64,000 nt of DNA, from the NCBI GenBank assembly GCA_030248295.1, contig JASANH010001278.1, positions 117,501-181,500 on the forward strand. The letters are read 5' to 3'. A model generated the notes under the pieces. That model was not told the origin of the DNA. It made no database searches and was given only the letters and a program-made list of their open reading frames with translations. Positions 1 to 12,379 of this stretch are shown here, piece after piece (within the stretch, counting starts at the first letter, position 1; every line of letters starts with the position of its first letter). Position numbers and translations under genes: made by a program. The stretch is from Mesodorylaimus sp. YZB2_4 (lineage: Eukaryota > Nematoda > Enoplea > Dorylaimida > Dorylaimidae).

Positions 1-884
1 ACCAATGAACCAGTGGCCAGCACCAGCAAAACCGAAGATACTAGAGGCAGCAGAACTGAAGCAGATGAAGCTTTCGATGATTTGGTGGAGAAAGTGAGCG
101 TGGCTGGATGGAAAGAAGCATTTGGCGAAAAAATCACGTGGATCAGTCACATTTTCAAAGTAGCCCTGCTTATTCTATCTGGATTTAGTCTTTTCTACCT
201 ATAGCAGACTGTTGCCGGGTGGTGGGAACGAAGAAATTCCTACAAGGACGAAATCACTGATTCCTTCAGTCTGAATACCCTGCCATTCTCGAATGTGACC
301 ATTTGCGCGCAAGCATACTTCAATAAAACTTTTGTCAGACAACACGTCAACATTTCATCAAAAATTGCTGAACGATTTCGTAAACAAACCAACAAAACGA
401 TTGACGATCTGTACACAATTTTCACACTCTATTTATCCCCAATATTGCGCCTACGCGATGATAAATTGGCAATTTTGTACCTCCGCAGGATTTTGAACGA
501 GAATCCTCAGTTATTGGACTGGATAAATTTTATGAAGTCGGCCTTGTCACCGTGCGAAAACATTTTGAAGCGATGCACATTTGATGGCCATGAATTCGAC
601 TGTTGCTCGCGGGCAACTCAGTCACTGGACGACGATGGAGTGTGCTATGTTCTGATGGTAAGCAGTAGTGTTAACCCACACAGCCTCATCGCTTACTTCC
701 GGGGGCGATTACTCCTGCACGCGATTTTTAGGGCGTCCGCATTGGTTTGCTTGCCTTCAACTCTATCTGACGGAGAACCTATAATGCTTAGAAACAGTCA
801 CTCTAAACTAAGCATGGACAGAAACAATCACACACTATGAAACAGCCTCCAACTTACAGGACGACTTACTTCTAACGTGACTGT

Positions 885-1105
885 AGCCAGAATCCCTAGC
901 GGTTGGGAGAGTCGATACTCTCCTCTGGCTGGGAGACATCAACCTCTCGGGTTGATGTGTCTTGGGCATGTAATGGACTCACCTACCTCCAGTCGAAGTT
1001 TTTGTGCCGGAGACTTCAGTCTCTCACTTCTCCCGCCGCAGGTGCGCTGGTTACATGATGAGTTAGGCGGCCAGGAAGAGCGCTGGTGTTTCGCGTGCTA
1101 CACAC
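885..1105 (+). repeat. Dispersed structured repeat, family B, copy 1
   Basis: About 220 bp in intron 1 of DEG/ENaC copy 1 that recurs at 26098-26310 and, in part, at 36626-36755. Shared blocks include CTGGCTGGGA, a GTCAACCTCT..GGTTGAT hairpin, TACCTCCAGTCG, a GAGACTTC.GTCTC hairpin, CTCCCGCCGC and GTGCGCTGGTTACA. Several short hairpins in a row suggest descent from a structured RNA, so it is probably a SINE, but I do not recognise the parent RNA. Confidence 0.6.
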
Positions 1106-1445
1106 GACTAGTATCTGTAAAGTGACAGCGTGCGGACTTAGGATCTTTGGACACCATAAATCTATCCTCCTCCGATGGCTGCGGTTTATAGGGCTGTTTT
1201 GAATAACCTCAAGTCGTCAGACGAACCTGACGAAGCGGCCTGCACTGGAAACGTCGGAAAACCTTAGGGAAGATTGGACAGAAAAGGGGGGATGGGGGAG
1301 CGAATGGGGCACGAGTGTCTGACTGCATGCAAGGCGTTCGTTCACCCGGACAAGGAGAGTAGGCATGGATACTCTATGTGCGCCGAAGGCGCTGGATCGA
1401 CTGCTTAGACACATCATACATAGCGTTATGATACATACCATTAAT

Positions 1446-1494
1446 ATCACGGCCCCACTATCACTATTAAAATAGTGAAAGTGGGGCCGTGATT
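1446..1494. repeat. Near-perfect hairpin in intron 1 of DEG/ENaC copy 1
   Basis: ATCACGGCCCCACT is followed about 20 bases later by its reverse complement, AGTGGGGCCGTGAT, and an inner ATAGTG/CACTAT pairing extends the stem. It could be a short fold-back element or a hairpin-forming transcript; nothing else decides between them. Confidence 0.6.
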
Positions 1495-2598
1495 CATAAA
1501 ATGGGTAATTCGAGCTGAAGCGCACTATAGAAGCTGCTAAAGTTGCGTAGATGGCAAGCGAGGTAACAGCCGAGGGGTTAGCCACAACAGGGAGCAGGAT
1601 TTCGAAACTGTGTGAAGATTGGGTCATGGTAGCAGCTGCAGACTTTTGACAAAAACGTGCCATCTGGGCAAATTGCATTTGCTCTCGAATGAGGGGACAG
1701 AAACTGAAAATATTATTTGACTCTCATGCATATATCTTATAGATGAATTTCGACAGCGACAATGCAGTGCCGATGGATGGGACATTCCATCAGAGCAGAC
1801 CAGGACCAGCAGGAGGACTGACGATCGAGGCGTCCATGTACGCCAAAGAGTTCCCCTTGCTCGAGGACGTCGCTGACAATGGACTCAAAGTTTTCGTAGA
1901 TGCCACCCCATACGCCGCGTTGCTGTCGCCCTTGGTCGCCCCAGATGGAGCCGAAACTTTCATCCGTGTTCATCTATCCAAACAGTACTTGGCGACTGGT
2001 TGTGCTGACCATGGTCACTTGCACACGTTTCTTGATAGTGGTATATATCACGACCCCGAAGGATACATCAGTGTGATCGAGGGTGCGGCAACGCGATCCG
2101 TTGCGATTTGCGATCCGTGCATAACCTTTATTAACGCGAATGGATTTTCCTTTGACGCCAATACGATCAGCGGCGATGTAAGCAGATTGTCAAATTGAGA
2201 GCAGGAAAACATTTTACTTATCGACTTCTTTTGTAATTTAGTTTAAAAACACTCTCACAAAAGCTGTCGACGACTGGAAAGAAGCCACTCTAGTTAAACG
2301 ACGTCCGCACTGCGTCCGCTGGATATACGGCAGTTTGGTTAGCTTTTTCTATTTGGAGAAAGACAAGAAGAGGCAGCCGAACCACATGTACAGCAGGATC
2401 CACATCTACTATGCGGCCATGGATTACCGTCAGCACAACGAAGTCAAGGAGACCACCGTGTACCTGGCCTTCTGTGACATTGGCAATGTGGTGGGCCTGT
2501 ACTGGGGAATGTCCATTGTCAGTTTTTTTCATGTCTTCTTCTATTTCCCACGATATTTTTACTTTCTTCGGCGGCAGCGAGGAGTAAGTGTAAGTTAA

Positions 2599-4447
2599 TT
2601 GACAGGCGGAGTTTTGAGCTCATGTCGATCCTTTGGAATACCTACTGTAAGTATCTTTCGTAGCTTCATTTTCAGCATTGGCAGGTGTTAAGCCCAGCAA
2701 ACGTTATGAAGTCAAGCTTACAGTATTTGCTTCGATCTTCGGGTTAGTCAGTTATGCCCAAGTAAACTTTTAAAGGTCAGCTTTACATATTTTTCTTCAT
2801 TGCTTTATACCAGTGTCCCTGTTTCACATCGGAAATCTACAGTGGGTTGATGTGTCTTTTTGAGCAACTAAAAGTTTGCAGAAATTGCAGCACTTTACGA
2901 GCCCAGCATGGTTCACAGCTGTTTTGTTAATTTTGTTTGACAGTTGACTCTAGAAAAGTGTCCACTGAAGATTTGTACATGATGCGGGTGCGCTCCAAAA
3001 TACACGGTAGATATGGCAATGGCTAAAAACCTGTCTGAGCGTGACAACTTCTGTCTACTCCGCTCAGGTATGTGCTGGGTCATGTTTTTCCTATTGTGTC
3101 ACGCTTGTTGCACGTATATGTTCGTGCGATATTATTTATCGCCCTTTTGTCGCCCATAATGTGTGAAAAATGTTTTAAGTGGAAAGGAAATATATATACT
3201 AAATGTATATTTGCCTCTGATGCGCACTAGTTGACATCGGGACATTTGCATTCCCGTTTTGTGGTCGATGGCGCATTTGGCGGTGCAAGCTTTGATATTA
3301 TAATCAGTCCGTGTAGCTGAGGATTGTCTCTTTGTCTTTGTCTTACATTGTCTTAGTCTGTCCTCGTTTTTGATGCATTTACCACATCATACCTGGACAA
3401 ATTGACACCTGAAATTTGATTATGAACGTGACATAAAATGAAACGCATTATGAACGTTAAAATGCATAGCGGCAAGTAATAAGTGGCGTGAGCCGTGCAA
3501 ATAAGAAGATGCCACCTTCCTCTCAGTACTGGTTGTGAGCTCATTGCTCGGAAATGGCCACAAAAGGTTTCAGTAAGAATGTTGCTGTGACAGTACGGCG
3601 GCATACGTTATTGTCAACGTGGCTCGGGCCAGGGTATGTCATTTTATGTTATGGAGGAGGGGCACAGCACATGGACTTCGAGTGCGAGAGATTTGGAAGT
3701 AGGATGGAATATCGAGAGAGTCGGCGGGTACCGAGCGAGTGATCAGATGTCGAGTAGGTGATTGGATTTTGAGCGAGTCGGTTTCGCACATTTCGTATCA
3801 CACGAAGCTTCAGAGAACATTGGCAAAGGCAGTGCTGCTTTTAGCAGAGTATACCTCCGCAGACTAAGCTGGCTATTGATTGTCTTAAACTCCATGGACT
3901 AGATCCAGCTGCTAGCTGCCTAGATAAAGCGAGTACGCGTACTTAATTATCTTGAAATCGTACCACACTGTCCCTTACACGACTAAAGCCTGGTGACCCT
4001 GAAACAGATGTGCCTAGGGAATACCCTACGCGCACGACCAGCTCCATCCGATCCACACAGATTGTAAAACCGTGCAGGTAGGAGCTGCTCCAGCCTCGAC
4101 TGGTGCAAAATCAAACTATACATTTCGTGTGTGCTTCTTTTTATTTTCAAGCAGAACTGCTTCGCTGTCTGGCATGCTAGTGAACAAAAATTGACAAGTT
4201 TTCAGTATCTACAAGCTGAAAACAAGACTGTGTGCTAAATAACCGCATCGGCCCCGAATTTTCGGAAATAATCCTAGTGATAGTCCTCACGTTAAGGTGA
4301 GTCTTCAGTTAGCTCAAATTGGGTCAGATTTATTGCACGATTGATCGGCTGCATTGTGCTAGTCCATACGCGCCATATTTCAGGTATACTCACACTGTAC
4401 CACGCACATAAAAACTTGCAGCGCAGTTATTTCGATCAGCTCACACA
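2599..4447. other. Intergenic spacer between DEG/ENaC copies 1 and 2
   Basis: No coding segment, RNA gene or recognisable repeat found. The short open frames here have no splice context and no family resemblance. Confidence 0.5.
4407..4415 (+). promoter_or_regulatory. Possible TATA element of DEG/ENaC copy 2
   Basis: CATAAAAAC lies about 35 bases before the initiator codon at 4448, a usable distance for a short 5' leader. Position and A/T composition are the only support. Confidence 0.3.
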
Positions 4448-7400
4448 ATGAACAATACTTTCACAACGACCAGCGACCACGTGCCCAGCACAAGCAAAGT
4501 CAAAAATAAGTGCAACTCAGAAAAATTTGAGCTTGATAAAGCTTTCGATGATTTGGTGGAGAAAGTGAGCGTGGCGGGGTGGAAAGAAGCATTTGGCGAG
4601 AAGATCACGTGGATCAGCCACATTTTCAAGATAGCACTGATCGTTCTCTCCGGATTCTGTCTTTTCCATCTGCATCGAAACATTGCGTGGTGGTGGGAAC
4701 GCAGGCATTCCTACAAGGACGAAATCACTGACTTCTTCAATGTCGAAGCCCTGCCATTCTCGAACGTGTCCATTTGCGCTCAAGCACACTTCAATGAAAC
4801 CTTTGTCAGAAAACACGTCGGCATTTCATCAAAAATTGCTGAAAAATATCGACAGCAGACGAATAAGTCTGTTGACGATCTATACTCCATGTTCACCGTC
4901 TATTTGTCCCCCATTATGCGCCCACGAACCGATCAATTAGCAATCTTATATTTGCGCAGAATTTTGGGCGAGAATCCGCAATTATTAGACTGGGTAAACT
5001 TTGTAAAAGCGGCCTTGTCACCGTGCGAAAACATTTTGAAGCGATGTTCATTTGATGGCCATGAATTCGATTGTTGCTCGCGGGCAACTCAGTCACTGGA
5101 CGACGATGGAGTGTGCTATGTTCTGATGGTAAGTTAGGTGTGCAGAGAGTTGATGAGGCGGTCAGTAAAAATAGGAAATGCCATTCTATAAACATTTTGG
5201 ATGCTTGTGTGAGGAAGCTAGGATTTAAAACTGAAGAATATGATTAGTTCTGATCACAATGACCATGTCCGATCACCTGATCAGGGTCAAAGTGACAATA
5301 TATTTTGTGACTGGTCGCCTAATTCATGGGCGATCACATGAGCTTGGGTTGATCAACTAATTTTCGGAAAGATCGCAATGTTATTGACTGATCACCTGGA
5401 AGGGGGTCGATCATAATATTTTTCAGTGATAACCTATTGGGGTCGATCATGGAATTCTTGAGTGATCAAAATGTAGTAATAGAGGCTGATCACAGCGTTT
5501 CTGGCTGTACGCACGACTAAGGAACAAACAGCTGCTCAGGGACCAATCTTCGAGCCCTGAACTTGCAAGACGCATCGCCTGTGCTTCTGTTTTTATGTGC
5601 GTGTGGCATAGCTCTGTAAAAAAGCTTCAATCCGAGCATTTAATTTTTGAAGCTACCACCAGCTCCCGCAATACAATTTCGCGGTGCAGTGAAAATGTCC
5701 GGGTTGACCTATGACAGTGTTTGATGCTCTAAACTAACACGCTCGAACTGGAGACTCTAGGCTCGAAGGCTGATCGGGACACGAATATGATGTCTCTGGC
5801 CCACAGGCCCCTAGTGTTAAAACAGGACTGATAGATATTAATGAATGTAACGACCATATCTAGCGATATTATTACTGCTAACATAAGAAGGAAAAATGTG
5901 AGTATATATGGGTATGACATTAATGTACAATACTACAATAATGTGGGCAGTCATCATGGCTAGAGATGTCCTAATCCATATCTTCAAAGATATGGATACG
6001 CGTTCCGAGGAGGCATACCTCAGTCGTATAGTAACGGCTACTCTTATCGAATTAATGGCTTTTTTTGCAGTAAATAGCTTTCTTGCGGAATTTTCGCATC
6101 TCGAAAACGACAATATTTCCCTCTCTTGTTTGCAAAAAGATATGGACCTAGATATATTGCAAAAAGCGTGTTGCGATCCAACCCAAGCTTTGGCTGCAGT
6201 CACACCTGCAGTACTTTGAGACCCAATCAGGCAGGGCGGTGATGGTCAAGAATCTTCATCTGAAACCAAGTTGAACCAAAGGGAAACCTGGAAAAGCACT
6301 TTTGGATGAAATACCGTGCATTAAAGGCATGGTTGCGGCACGAACCGGAATAATTTGAGCCGCGGTGGCTCAGTTGTTTGAGGCGTTGGTGTCTCATTGC
6401 TTCGCTTGGGTCAGCAACCCTGACCGGAGGCCGCAGTTCTGTTCCGGCTGAGGACAGCAGTTTAGTAAGCCGTTCGCAGAGTGGGAATCGGTCTTCTACA
6501 GCGAGGTACCTTGCACACCAGGCTCTTGGCGACTCACCGGGTACCCTCATGTGGCGGACGCAGAACGAGTAGGGAATCAGAAAACTGGTTCCCGAACACG
6601 AGTCGGGAAGGCCCCTCCCTTGTCGAGTAGGATCATCCTGAGAGGCTAATGCTCGCACAGATGGCCTCGCGTGGAGATGCTCCTAGTGGAGACACACAGA
6701 GGGAAGCTGCCGGCCTCGCTTATCATAACATGGCTTCTGGCTGGCTACCGTTTTGAGCAAAAACGGTTTGGAAGTCCCGTGGGAAACTGGGGCGGCAGGA
6801 AGCCAAACCCACAAAATTTTTTAGAACAAAAATGCCTACATAAATACGCGCTGTAAGCTGCAACAGGGACAAGAATTGCAAAGCCGTGTCAAGAATACAG
6901 TGCTGCACGACCAGTACGTATTGTATGCGTGATTGAGGGGGGGGGGGGGCAGAAGTTTTGAAATATTATTCGAACAATTTTTTAGATGAACTTTGACAAT
7001 GACAATGCGATGCCATCAGAAAGGACGTACCATCAGAGCAGACCTGGACCAGCTGGGGGATTGACCATCGAGGCGTCCATGTCCCTCAAGGAATTCCCCA
7101 TGCTGGAGGATATTGCTGACAATGGATTCAAAGTCTTCGTGGAGGCCACCCCGTACACCGCATTGCAGTCACCCCTGGTCGCCCCAAATGCAGCCGAAAC
7201 GTTCATCCAAGTTCGCCCCTCCAAACGATATCTGGCCGCCGACTGTGCTGAGCACGGACACCTCAGCTTATCTCTCAGCAAGGATATGTACCACGATCCC
7301 GAAGGATACATATCAGTCATAGCCGGCATGGGACGTCACGCTCTCAAATACCAGTCTTGCCACGGACCAGTTTACCTATATTTCCCGGACAACAGCACTG

Positions 7401-7900
7401 TGCCAATTTGCGATTCATACACAACTTTCTTGACAACACAAGCATATGCTACTGATTTGGAAACACTGTCGGCGAATAAAAGAGTAAGCCATCCCGGCTT
7501 AACAAATCAAAGGTCATTTTGTACTTTTGCGAAATTGTCTTCTTAGGAGGCAGCGATTTATACAAAACTAATCAACGATTGGAAGTTAGCCACTCTGGTT
7601 AAACGTCGTGCGCATTGCGTCCGTTGGACATATGCCAGTTCGGCCAGCTTTTTCGATTTGGAGAAAGAGTTGAAGGAGCCAGGCCACATGTACAGCAGGA
7701 TCCATATTTACTATGCGGATATGAATTATCGCCAGCACAGCGAGGTCAAAGAAATCACTATTAACCTCGCGCTGTATGGTATCGGTAATGTAGTGTTCCT
7801 GCATTGGGGAATGTCCGTTGTCAGTTTCTTCCATGTCTTCTTTTATGTCCCGCGATATTTCTATTATCTCCGCCGCCAGCGACTTGTAAGTCCAAGTTGA
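4448..7900 (+). CDS. DEG/ENaC ion channel subunit, copy 2 (intact)
   Basis: Three exons, 4448-5128, 6986-7483 and 7547-7900, join in phase 0 to give 510 residues. Introns begin GTAAGT/GTAAGC and end TTTTTTAG/TTCTTAG. In order: short cytosolic N-terminus; TM1 (about residues 58-80); PFSNVSIC motif; cysteine-rich extracellular loop containing SRPGPAGGLTIEAS, similar to the region leading into the conserved beta-strands of the family; TM2 with WGMS (GxS filter). Family members are trimeric sodium-permeable channels gated by acid, peptides or mechanical force; the ligand cannot be read from sequence. The protein is at the short end for the family. In TM2 it has FLHWGMS where the sister copies have GLYWGMS, so pore properties may differ. 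The last codons (CTT GTAAGT) could also be a splice donor, so a further exon is possible. The start agrees with copy 3, which opens with a similar MYNSFKTT peptide. Confidence 0.9.
5237..5510. repeat. TGATCA-rich minisatellite in intron 1 of DEG/ENaC copy 2
   Basis: The palindrome TGATCA occurs at least six times, with several CGATCA variants, spaced roughly 30-40 bases apart in strongly diverged units. The same palindrome dominates repeats in introns of CIP2A (42653-42925) and OSTM1 (55483-56010). Confidence 0.65.
5908..6219 (+). other. Open frame of unknown status inside DEG/ENaC copy 2 intron 1
   Basis: A 103-codon frame with a hydrophobic N-terminal stretch and a mixed-charge C-terminal part (DMDLDILQKACCDPTQ). 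Its composition looks more protein-like than the other intronic frames, but there is no family match I recognise, no splice partner and no promoter. It could be an exon fragment of a transposed gene or chance. Confidence 0.2.
6355..6690 (+). repeat. tRNA-like SINE candidate in DEG/ENaC copy 2 intron 1
   Basis: Starts GCCGCGGTGGCTCAGTTG, similar to a tRNA 5' half with box A, followed by about 300 bases of GC-rich unrelated body. I see no second copy in the window and no good box B, so this is a weak call. Confidence 0.3.
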
Positions 7901-8397
7901 GTGTAAAATAGAGGTTCACCTCACGCCATAAATTGTCTCTATGAAATCAAGTGCTTTTTAGCTCCTGGACATTTTCTCATCAAATACAGGCTAGCTCCAT
8001 ATTCACTCACCCTGCAGTATAGCGTATAATATGTGGTTTTTATTGTCTTCAAAGTTCTGGAAAAAAAATATTTTTTTTTGGGAATATATGTCAGTTCAAG
8101 AAGCAATTAAAAAACTTGATCTGATTCCATTCATTTAACAGCAAATGCCTCTGACGCATTACGCTTACACTGGTTTTTGACAGATGGCCAATCCCATCCC
8201 ATTTGTCGAAAAACAATGTAAGCCAATCCCATCTGTGCCTGGCAACAATGCACTGAACGGGTATGTGCAGTATGGGTTTTTAGATTGAAACAAATGCAAA
8301 ATAAATGAACAAATTAAGCTGTATACACAGCATTTCCTTGCATTTCGATGATTCTAAGCAAACTGCTTCCGAAATTGTATTGCTTTTGCGCAAGAGC
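7901..8397. other. Spacer 3' of DEG/ENaC copy 2
   Basis: About 500 bases between the copy 2 stop codon and the BEL/Pao element. No gene or repeat recognised. Confidence 0.4.
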
Positions 8398-8505
8398 TGT
8401 CGCTCATGGGGCCCGCGCGGGGATTATCTATAGTCTGTTATGACGAGAGGCGAATCAGCGCCTCCCCCCCCCCCTATTTAAGTGTGTTTTCGTGTATATT
8501 GTGAG
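8398..8505 (+). repeat. 5' LTR of the BEL/Pao element
   Basis: Direct repeat partner of 14984-15081, beginning TGTCGC. A run of C residues (8463-8474) is shorter in the 3' copy. The right edge is approximate because similarity stops near GTGAG without a clear CA end. Confidence 0.7.
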
Positions 8506-8579
8506 TAAATCGTAGTAAAAGCACGGATAGTGGAAAGTTGTACGGCGGATAAGACATGGTAGCAGCACTGGGATAATGG

Positions 8580-9620
8580 TTACTGTTCTACGTGCCTTGC
8601 GGCCAGTTTGTAAGGAGGTCCAGGCCCTCTTATCTAAGAAGCCGCCTGTTGTGGACGAATTCATCAATCCAGAGGACAGAGTTACCTATCTCAAAGAGTC
8701 CGAAGCTGCGCTGACGTGCGCGGAGGGCAAAGGTTTGCTTCAAACTGCCTGAATCAAAAACGTGATCATCGCACATCATCATGAAAGACTGTTTCACAGC
8801 GGTGTGGAACACAGATTGTCTCAACTTCGGCTAAAATATTGGATACCTGGAGGAAGATCGATTGTGTATCAGCAACTTGGGGCATGCAAGCAATGCAAAC
8901 GCGTTGAAGGATGACCATATGCAGCTCCATAGGTGCCGTTGTTGCCTCAATCGAGGGTCACCGAGTCAGTGCCATTTTCCTAGACGAGTCTAGACTTTAC
9001 GGGACCACTCTAAATCAAAAGAGAGGCAAATGAAGCCAAGGTGTGGATATGTCTGTTTACGTGTATGGCCACGCGGGCTGCGCATTTAGAAATGGTCCAG
9101 GATTTTACAGCAGAACAATTCCTGATGTGCCTTCGAAGGTTTATTGGCCGACGTGGAACATCGTCCCACATAATATCGGACAATGCATAACAGTTCATAT
9201 TGACGAAATCAGCAATCAGCATTATGTGGGGGAGAGTGATCAGGGATGAAAAGGTGCTTCCCTACATCAGCCAGAATGGAATCGATTGGTCCTTCATACC
9301 GGAACGCGCGCCCTAGATGGGCGGGTTTTACGAACGGCTCGTTCAATCAGTCAAATGTGTTCCGAAAAAGTTGATCCAAGCCATGAAGTTGACGTACATA
9401 CAGTTGGAGACCGTCATCATCGAAATAAAAGCTATGTTGAACTCTCGTTCGTTGGTTAATGTGGGATCAGATATCAAAGATGGGCGTTCATTGACCCCAG
9501 CTCACTTTCTTCGCATCAATAGACCTTTTCGAGGTGTGCGCAAATTTAAAATCGCGCGCCTACTGTAGTCGCAGGTCCCAACTGCTTATGACAAACGAGA
9601 ACGAGCTGTGCGCAGGGTAC
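8580..9620 (+). pseudogene. BEL/Pao integrase remnant
   Basis: Fragments in three frames match the usual BEL/Pao integrase order: an HHERLFHSGV-type zinc-binding start with LRLKYWIPGGR and CKQCKR (about 8770-8910), the WICLFTCMATRAAHLEMV core segment (about 9035-9090), and MGGFYERLVQSVK...LNSRSL...LTPAHFL at 9317-9568. Stops and frameshifts separate these blocks, so no integrase can be made. Integrase inserts the DNA copy of the element into the host chromosome. Confidence 0.8.
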
Positions 9621-10169
9621 CCGAACAATAGGGGTATCTTTTAGACCCGGGTATCTTTTAGCATAGGGGCGTCAGGCCAGCGGATCTCATTTCGATCATT
9701 TCAAAAGCTTATATGTTCGGCCATCAAAAATTCAAGTTTTACTCATTCTATCTATTCAGAATTCCGTCTAAAAAACGTTGAACTGTGTTGAGTAGCCGAA
9801 TAAATTTTGTTTTCGCCGCGAAGTACCGTCAGATATAATTTTCGATGTATTCGATGGTGAGAACCGACATCATGTCACTGTTCATGATTAGATTTGACAT
9901 AAGTGGCGTTCAAAAAGTCCCTCTAGGGAAACGAGAAAGCGACGATGAAATTTGTTGATTTCGAAAAAAAAACAAGTTGGACGAGATGTCACTGAAATGA
10001 AAGAAAACGGAAATGAAACAGTGATCCCAGCTTTTTTAAAGCGGCTAGGTTATTATTGACCAGAAATATTGTCATGAGTTTGAAGTTTTTACGACCTTTG
10101 TCAAATGGTATTCTGATCATTGTCTCCCTTTTTGGGCGCTTTTGCCGTTTGGTTCCCAGGCAAAGGCTG

Positions 10170-10320
10170 GTATAAGGCTGGCTGAAGCCTAATATCAGCC
10201 TAAGCTTAAGTCGTATACCAGACTAAGCCAGAGCCTAAGCCTAGTATCAGCCTAAGCCTAAGCCATCTGCTAGCCTAAGCCTAAGTCTAATATCAGCCTA
10301 TGCTAACCTATGTTGGTTGG
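10170..10320. repeat. GCCTAA (TTAGGC-like) interstitial repeats
   Basis: About eight GCCTAA hexamers plus near variants (GTCTAA, GCCTAT) lie within 150 bases, mixed with ATATCA spacers. Read on the minus strand this is TTAGGC, the known nematode telomere repeat. It lies in the unexplained part of the BEL/Pao element. It may be an interstitial telomere patch or an unrelated minisatellite. Confidence 0.5.
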
Positions 10321-11738
10321 GGACCAAACAGCAAAAGTGCCCCTTTTTGGATATACCTTTTGGCAGTTTTTAAGAATGTTCATGACTAGGTGAAGTAGCG
10401 AGGCCAACTTGATAACTGTGTTATCTGTAAGTTTATTACGATTTTACCATTGGAATTCTTGGAATAGGGTATGAATACTTACTGTTTGCTTGAATGAAAT
10501 ATCAGATTTCCTCGAAATGCACAAATGCTGGATGCAAATGCAAATGCTAATAACATAGATAATAAATCAAGGCAACTCTTTCATCGCCAGTTTTTGCAGT
10601 AGTTTGGTTCAGGTTCAGATAAGCTAACTTTCTCAAAACGATGTTTTGTAAGACCACATGAAATATCCTTATCACGTGGCAAGCATGATAATCGTATTGG
10701 CCCAAAGATATAGATTTAAAACCATGTTCAGGGTCAAATGAAAAGGTCACAGAAATGTAAATACATGCAATATCATTCGCATACGAACATACCCAGTACA
10801 CGGCCTCTTTCAGAGCATTTTGGCATCGAAACATTAAAAACGACGATAAGCAAATCACTTCCCTCTATTTCCTCATTCTCAAATGTTTCGCAAAAGGACC
10901 TGAGTCATCCGGTATACCAACTTGAAACATATGGCGTCCGTGAGCGCGTCACAAATTCGGCGACGGATTTAGAATTGCTAGCAAACAATCCGATTTCGCT
11001 AAAATTTTCGAGGCCATTTTTGTCCAAAGCCGACTTCGAATTTAACTTCCAAAGCTGCACACGCAGGCGCACAATCGTTCCATTTGCGTTTCCGCGATAA
11101 AGGAATTCCCGCGTAATGATCTGATTAATTATGCGAGAAATAATGTAAATTGTTGCCTTGTCGAATAACTACTGTACCAATCGGAGAAGTTAAGACAGTT
11201 TTATTATTCAGACAGTTCTTTATTTTCGCAATGTACATGAAGTTTTTCACGGACACAGCCCAAGTTTGCCTCGCGCCAATCGCTGGTCCCTTTCCCGCGG
11301 CGCATAGGGTACAAATTCGTCTTCTGAACTATTCTCTAAATCAATAAAATCCGTCATGATAACTTTGTTTTTATAATTTTGACCAAATTCGACCAAAAAT
11401 TTGAGAAATTCTTGCGTCGATATAACTTTTCCCTTCGACCTTCGAGGTTTTGCCGCGACCAGGTCGCTGGCGACCCGTGACCCTTCCCTCGTACTAGCAG
11501 ACGTCACATCTCGCACCTCCGAGGTGGATGAGAATACGAAATTGCTCTGACCTGGCAGGTTTTTCTTTCACCTTCGAGCTCAGAATACCAGCGATTGCTG
11601 AAAGATACCCCTTTTCCAGCATACCCCGCGCACAGTCCATTCATTCTTGTCATAGGCAGTCGGCGCGGGAAGTTCAAATTAGCGATTTCGGCTCCACACG
11701 TCGAAAAGGTCTATTCGAAAATAGGAATGCCAGCAGTG

Positions 11739-12126
11739 TTAATGGATGAAAATGTGGATCAAGATTTTTTGGACCGAATTTCGTCTAAAGAAGTCTTGCT
11801 TCGGACATGGATTAAGGGCGAACGTCAACTCCAAGCGTTCTGGGCGGTCTGGAAAAACGAGTATCTGCTCGGTCTGCGAGAAAGGACACGAAAGCCGCAA
11901 CAAACCACCGTCCGCACGTTGGGGACGTGGTCCACGTGAAGATGGACACGCCACGAGGTACCTGGCCATTGGCCCGAATAACAGAATTGTTCACAAGCGC
12001 GAATGGCGAAACTCGCTCTGCCAATGTCAAGCTGTCATCAGGGAAGATTCTGAAGAGAGCCATCGTCCAGTTGTACCCACTAGAATTTGTCGGAGATGAA
12101 GACACGCCGAAAAACAAACGAACGTG
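11739..12126 (+). pseudogene. BEL/Pao post-integrase domain (DUF5641-like) remnant
   Basis: Two overlapping frames carry the typical end of BEL/Pao pol: QLQAFWAVWKNEYLLGLRER, then the PRGTWPLARITELF...SANVKLSSGKIL...LYPLE stretch. This domain normally follows the integrase core directly; here it is about 2.1 kb away and frame-broken. Confidence 0.75.
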
Positions 12127-12379
12127 AAAAATGGGACCAGAAGGAGGCTAAAGGTCTCTGGATGACAGTCCTATGCCGAATCAAACGCCTGCGATGAAAG
12201 TGCAACAGACCTCGCAAACCGAAGTGCGCCCAAGACGGGATGCGGCAGAATCCGCTCGGAAACGAATACAGGTCATTGCTTGAGAAGAAGAGTCTGAGGA
12301 CGAAGAGACACTGGACAACAGCCAGCCTATACGTCACAGGGCAAGGTGTGGGACCACAGGACATAAGGCCATGTCAACC

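Larger units (their letters stand above)
1..2598 (+). pseudogene. DEG/ENaC ion channel subunit, copy 1 (broken, 5' end outside window)
   Basis: Amiloride-sensitive sodium channel (DEG/ENaC) family: trimeric plasma-membrane cation channels with two membrane segments and a large extracellular loop. Exons 1-657 (start lies before the window), 1743-2177 and 2242-2598 have the same borders and phase 0 joints as copies 2 and 3. TM1 is the WISHIFK...FSLFYL stretch, followed by the family's PFSNVTIC motif; TM2 carries GLYWGMS, matching the GxS selectivity filter. Two lesions show decay: an in-frame TAG at 202-204 just after TM1, where copy 3 has a CAT codon, and loss of about 21 codons (including one cysteine) from exon 2 near 2085-2100. 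Outside these the frame is open and splice sites are kept, so loss is recent or the TAG is allelic. High confidence in family; moderate that it is non-functional. Confidence 0.85.

Noticed and set aside
1217..1678. 153-codon minus-strand frame in intron 1 of DEG/ENaC copy 1
   Set aside because: It runs through the 1446-1494 hairpin, has no family match and lies in an intron whose splice sites are shared with copies 2 and 3.
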